Notes under the pieces: generated by a model
What the model was told of the DNA's origin: nothing
What the model saw: the letters and a program-made list of their open reading frames with translations, nothing else
Databases searched by the model: none
From: Chloromonas sp. AAM2
Taxonomy: Eukaryota > Chlorophyta > Chlorophyceae > Chlamydomonadales > Chlamydomonadaceae
DNA length: 20,923 nucleotides
Direction: 5' to 3'
Assembly: GCA_004335635.1 (NCBI GenBank)
Contig: QAXH01006647.1
Span: 22,752 to 43,674, forward strand
In this document: positions 17,636-20,923 of the stretch, in pieces
Layout: each line of letters starts with the position of its first letter
Numbering within the stretch: the first letter of the stretch is position 1
Program-made: the position numbers and the translations under genes

Positions 17636-20600
17636 ATGGCAGGTTCGAGGTCGAAACCCGGCAACACAAAAGGACGACAGCGGCAGCAGAAGGAGCGACC
17701 GATCTCTGAAGAGCTGACATTCAATCGCAATCTGAGCCAAGCCATGGTGCGGCATTGCAAATGGTGCGGCGTACGAGTTATTAAATTTAGGATTGCTAAC
17801 ACCGAGTACAAAACTCCGCGCACACAGGTGGTCCCGGGCATGGCTCCACAGCTGGTAGATGGTGCCTTTAACACCAGCGATCCCTGCTCGCTTCCCGCCC
17901 GCGCCCTCGCTGATACCAAAACGACGGGCTCACAAAAGTATGTGTGAGCAGGAAAGCCTGCATTCACAGCGCATGAAGCATCACTTGCTTATACACAGAA
18001 TTTATGCATTGCATTCGCTGGCATGGCTGCAGGCGTGGAGCTTTAACATGCACCGAAGCAGACGACAACCCGCACGCAATTGCATGCATGCAAAAGCTGC
18101 AAACACGTACACGTTGCAAACAGCACATGCATGCATTATTACAACAGCTCCTGCCTAAATTCAACATGGCAGGCACCCATGCATGCGACAGCAAGACGTG
18201 CAAGCACAGCAGCAGACCAGTGCTATGCTTGCATGTTTTGTATGCAGGCTGAAGAAGTGGGGCACGCCAGCCCCAGCTCCTGTTTCCGGACAAGCCACTG
18301 GCACAACTGACTGCAACTCTGCTGGGCGCAATGCGAACAAGCAAGCTCAGGCGACCAGCCCTGCTCTTGAGGTGTGTCTATGCGCGCTCAGCTTTACATG
18401 CATTGCGTGAAGAGCACCATAATTCTAGGGAACAACAAGCAAAACTGACAGTCAGGGCCATGCAAGGCAGTTCTGAAGTCTGCATTGTGGGGCTGTGCCA
18501 CATAATACCACAAGAGTTGTGTTGTGTGAACGGTGTACCCGCCATCATTCCAGCGTCAGCCCATGCCTTGCTCCGCAGTCCTCGTCTTCTTTTGCTGCAA
18601 TGAACGATCTGTTAGCACGGCGATGTCCTAGCATTGCTCATGTGCATTTCTCCCTGCACGGACTGCCAACTGCCAGCCTGTTATCCTCCAACCGTAGTTC
18701 TGCCTTGCTCACAGTGCCGCTCTTGCACTTACTCACTCACTCACTCACTCACTGTGACCTGCATGGCCACAGAGGTCAAGCTTTGGAGCCGACCTGGCCA
18801 GCCCCTCGACACCGACTGCCAAGCCAATGTCATACCTGGCAGCCATGTTATCACCCCTGGCAGGCAAGCGGTCATACCCTGTGGCCAGTCAGGCAGTACT
18901 GACAGGCAAGCGGTCGTACCCTGTGGCCAGTCAGGCATTACTGACAGGCAAGCGGTCAGTTGCAGCAAGCAACAAGGCAGTCCTCTCATCCAACCAGTCT
19001 GACATGGCAGTCCCAGCCTCTGTCACTGATGACTACGCCGACAAAGGAGCATGGGGTCGCAAACAAGGCGCCAACAAGGTTGGAGGCAGCATGAACGAGA
19101 ACAATGTCGACGCCAAGCCACTGGCAATGCAGGCCAGTACAGAGCGCAAGGTAGGTTACCATGGGAGAGCACAGATGTTCTCATGCATTGATGGCCAGCC
19201 ACACGTCAGCTTTGAGGCGCGATTCCCTGAGGTGCCATTCCAGGCCAAAGCACACGCTAGCACAGCACCACGCCAGGATCTTGTCATTCCCTTCTTTTTC
19301 TGTCTTACCAAGGCGGTGCTGCTGTGCATCCTCGGCAGCATGATGGTCTTTTCAAAAACTTCCTGGAGATCATTGCGCATGTGCTCATTCTTGTCCTCGA
19401 CCGCCACCTGTCCATACGTTACCATCCTGCCTGTCTGATTGATAGATCTGTGCCACTACTATCATCATCATCACAACATGGCTTATCATGGTTCGACCCA
19501 CGGCACCGCAACTGCACATCATGTGAGCGGGCAGCCTCATGACCAGCATGACCTTCTTTGCATGCAGGGCAACCGTAGCGTTCATGCCATTGGCAAGACT
19601 GGTTCTAACTCTGATGAGGGCACTGGCATCAAACAAGCCCAGGCGACCGGTCCTACTCTCGAGGTGTGTCTATGCGCGCTCAGCTTTACATGCATTGTTT
19701 GAAGAACGCGTTTGATGCTGGATAACAACAAGCAAAGCTGCCAATCAGAGCCATGCAAGGCAGTTCTGGACTGAGCATTGTGAGGCAGTGCCACATAATG
19801 CCACAAGAGTTGTGTTGTGTGAACGGTGTACCCGCCATCATTCCAGCATCAGCCCATGCCTTGCTCCGCAGTCCTCGTCTTCTTTTGCTGCAATGAACAA
19901 TCTTTTAGCATGGAAATGTCCTGCCTGGTATCCATCAACCGTCATCCTGCCGCTCTCGCACTGTGACCTGCCATGCCACAGGGAGCCTCCATGGGAGCCA
20001 CAGAGCCCTACCTGGCAGCTGGTCACTCACTCCCAGCAGCAAGCGACGCGTCCTGGATTGCCCTACCAAATGAATGTTCACATGTGGCCGCCCTGCGCGG
20101 TTACTTTGATGCCGATCTGCGTGGTGGCCAGCCACACTTCCAAGCCGACCTGGCATGCCTGGCCAGCCCATCATTACGGGCAGCCAAGCCAATGTCATAC
20201 CTGGCAGCCATGTTATCACCCCTGGCAGGAAGCCAGTCGTACTCTTCAGCCAGTCAAGCGTTCCTGACAGGTAACCAGTCGCGCGTGGAAACCAGCAAGG
20301 CAGTCCTCTCTTCCAACCAGTCACGCATGGTTGCTGACCAGGCATGCCTTGCGCCTGTGCGTGATGACGAGGCATTCATGGTGGCCAACCAGGCATACCT
20401 TGCAGCCCTGCACGACGACCACAACAGCCGGGATCAGGAGCCTGAGGAGCAAAAATCAACCAAGCACGTGGTCATGTCACCAGGCAAGGACAGCAACGCC
20501 AGCATCCCAATGCTATCCCGGTCCAGCCCACGCGACGGCAGCCCTGCCTCAATCCCAAACCCACCTGCCCAAGTCAAGCTCAGGGCGGAGGCCAAGGTGT

Positions 20601-20923
20601 TCGTGCTTCAGTCAGGTGATGACATCGTCGCCACCCAGGAACGTGTGGCTTCCACTGCCGCCGCTGCGGACCCGGTGCAGCCGACACCTGCTGCAACCTT
20701 CACCATCGTCGCAGAGCCGAAGCAGCTGGATGCTGAACCTAAGCAGCTTGCAGCTCAGCCTGAACAGCCAGTTGCTGCATCAGAGCTACTTGCAGTGCAG
20801 CCAGAGCACCCAGTTGCTGCACCAGAGCAGCTCACTGTGATGGCGGAGCAGACGGTTGCTGCAGCAGAGCAGCTCACAGTCGAGCCAGACCAGCCGGTTG
20901 CTGCAGCACAGCAGCCTGTCGCA
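17636..20923 (+). CDS. Unrecognised Ala/Gln/Pro-rich 14-residue-repeat protein, 3' end outside window
   Basis: I do not recognise this gene. Five exons join in phase: 17636-17937, 18248-18371, 18773-19150, 19568-19663 and 19982 to the window edge, giving at least 614 residues without a stop. The ATG at 17636 has G at -3 and +4; the frame is open upstream to an ATG at 17393 in poorer context. Residues 1-100 are basic, with a lone CKWC pair. Lys101 is split across intron 1 (AA|G). Exons 3 and 5 share MSYLAAMLSPLAG and tandem 14-residue units of the type SYPVASQAVLTGKR. In exon 5 these continue as SYSSASQAFLTGNQ, SRVETSKAVLSSNQ and looser units. From about residue 545 a second array of the same 14-residue period runs to the edge, with PVAA or TVAA each turn (EQPVAA, EHPVAA, EQTVAA, DQPVAA). 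No signal peptide, membrane span or known domain is evident. Exons 4-5 are a diverged duplicate of exons 2-3. The exon 1 boundary and start are the least certain parts. Confidence 0.72.
17938..18247 (+). other. Intron 1 of the repeat-protein gene, TGCATG-rich
   Basis: A 310-nt intron with donor GTATGT and acceptor tatgcag. TGCATG occurs about five times in it, including the 14-bp palindrome ttgcatgcatgcaa at 18080-18093. No exon is supported. Confidence 0.7.
18495..18605 (+). repeat. Intron 2 copy of a 111-nt nearly invariant core
   Basis: This 111-nt segment matches 19788-19898 in intron 4 with only two substitutions (a/g after ccacataat, and g/a after attccagc). It contains a short hairpin, cacaa-gag-ttgtg, and an internal gctccgcag that could serve as a splice acceptor. 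In one frame the second difference is silent, but the two copies do not show a clear coding pattern. Confidence 0.9.
18731..18753. repeat. (ACTC)n microsatellite
   Basis: Five full ACTC units plus ACT, just before the acceptor of exon 3. It is absent from the duplicated intron at the equivalent place, so it was gained or lost after the duplication. Confidence 0.95.
18863..18958 (+). repeat. 42-bp in-frame tandem repeat in exon 3
   Basis: Units at 18863-18904 and 18905-18946 differ at few positions. A third unit begins at 18947 and diverges after 12 bases. Each full unit encodes GKRSYPVASQ(A)(V/L)LT, 14 residues, so copy-number change keeps the frame. Confidence 0.95.
19151..19567 (+). other. 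Intron 3 of the repeat-protein gene
   Basis: A 417-nt intron with donor GTAGGT after 19150 and acceptor gcatgcag before 19568. It contains a short ATC repeat near 19460. It separates the two duplicated blocks and shows no obvious similarity to intron 1. No exon is supported; the plus ORF that runs to 19438 is read-through. Confidence 0.75.
19788..19898 (+). repeat. Intron 4 copy of the 111-nt nearly invariant core
   Basis: Partner of 18495-18605 at about 98% identity. Similarity falls on both sides, and intron 4 is 83 nt shorter overall than intron 2. Confidence 0.9.
20714..20923 (+). repeat. 14-residue (42-nt) PVAA repeat array in exon 5
   Basis: From about residue 545 to the window edge the translation cycles through units such as PVAAPEQLTVMAEQ and TVAAAEQLTVEPDQ, each 14 residues. 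The units are diverged at DNA level, unlike the exon 3 repeat. The array is cut by the window edge, so its length is unknown. Confidence 0.88.

Larger units (their letters stand above)
18248..20310 (+). repeat. Tandem intragenic duplication of an exon-intron-exon block
   Basis: Block 1 is 18248 to about 18990 (exon 2, intron 2, exon 3). Block 2 is 19568 to about 20310 (exon 4, intron 4, start of exon 5). Both introns begin GAG|GTGTGTCTATGCGCGC and align along most of their length. Exon ends match as QAQATSPALE and QAQATGPTLE, and the downstream exons share AKPMSYLAAMLSPLAG. Block 2 has lost the ACTC microsatellite part of the intron and has about 40-50 extra codons at the start of exon 5. Confidence 0.88.

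Noticed and set aside
20331..20840. 169-codon Ser/Gln/Pro-rich ORF
   Set aside because: Off-frame shadow of exon 5 of the repeat protein, whose real frame stays open to the window edge.
1..20923. Operon, defence island, prophage or tRNA cluster
   Set aside because: All supported genes are intron-split nuclear eukaryotic genes with individual transcription units; I saw no tRNA or rRNA, integrase or prokaryotic ribosome-binding context.

Overview
The window is nuclear DNA from a eukaryote with many small exons and long GT-AG introns. It is most likely a chlorophyte green alga. Three things point that way: the proteins resemble plant and algal orthologues (a plant-type PP2A B55, a plastid-targeted HEAGH metalloprotease homologue), every well-supported gene is followed by a TGTAA pentamer (the usual green-algal poly(A) signal), and introns are dense. 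I cannot name the class or genus. None of the long single-frame ORFs that ignore splice sites is a gene; every real gene here is split.

Layout, left to right. (1) 375-929, plus strand: the last two coding exons of an Xaa-Pro aminopeptidase 3-like M24 peptidase, its 5' part lying outside the window. A 20-bp minisatellite fills the window edge in the preceding intron. (2) 7459-2534, minus strand: a complete seven-exon gene for a 346-residue, probably plastid-targeted, FtsH-M41-like zinc metalloprotease without an AAA+ domain. It converges on gene 1. (3) 8267-10003, plus strand: a complete four-exon gene for the 142-residue U5 snRNP protein Dib1/DIM1/TXNL4A, whose final coding exon is only 7 nt. 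It diverges from gene 2 across a compact shared promoter holding a perfect 21-bp direct repeat. (4) 10918-10784, minus strand: an isolated coding-looking terminal exon that I do not recognise. (5) 12145-15590, plus strand: a complete nine-exon gene for the 483-residue PP2A B55 regulatory subunit. (6) 17636 to beyond 20923, plus strand: five exons of an unrecognised gene for a low-complexity Ala/Gln/Pro-rich protein built on a degenerate 14-residue (42-nt) repeat, with an internal tandem duplication of an exon-intron-exon block.

The genes are ordinary nuclear housekeeping genes (peptidase, plastid protease-like protein, splicing factor, phosphatase subunit) and form no operon or defence-type system. 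The most interesting material is in gene 6: a probably undescribed 14-residue repeat protein, and a duplicated intron whose 111-nt core is about 98% identical between copies while the flanking exons have diverged. Next in interest is a 39-nt inverted-repeat pair around an AT-rich insert in an intron of gene 2. All exon joins were worked out by hand from phase, splice consensus and protein-family conservation; none was tested by transcript data.
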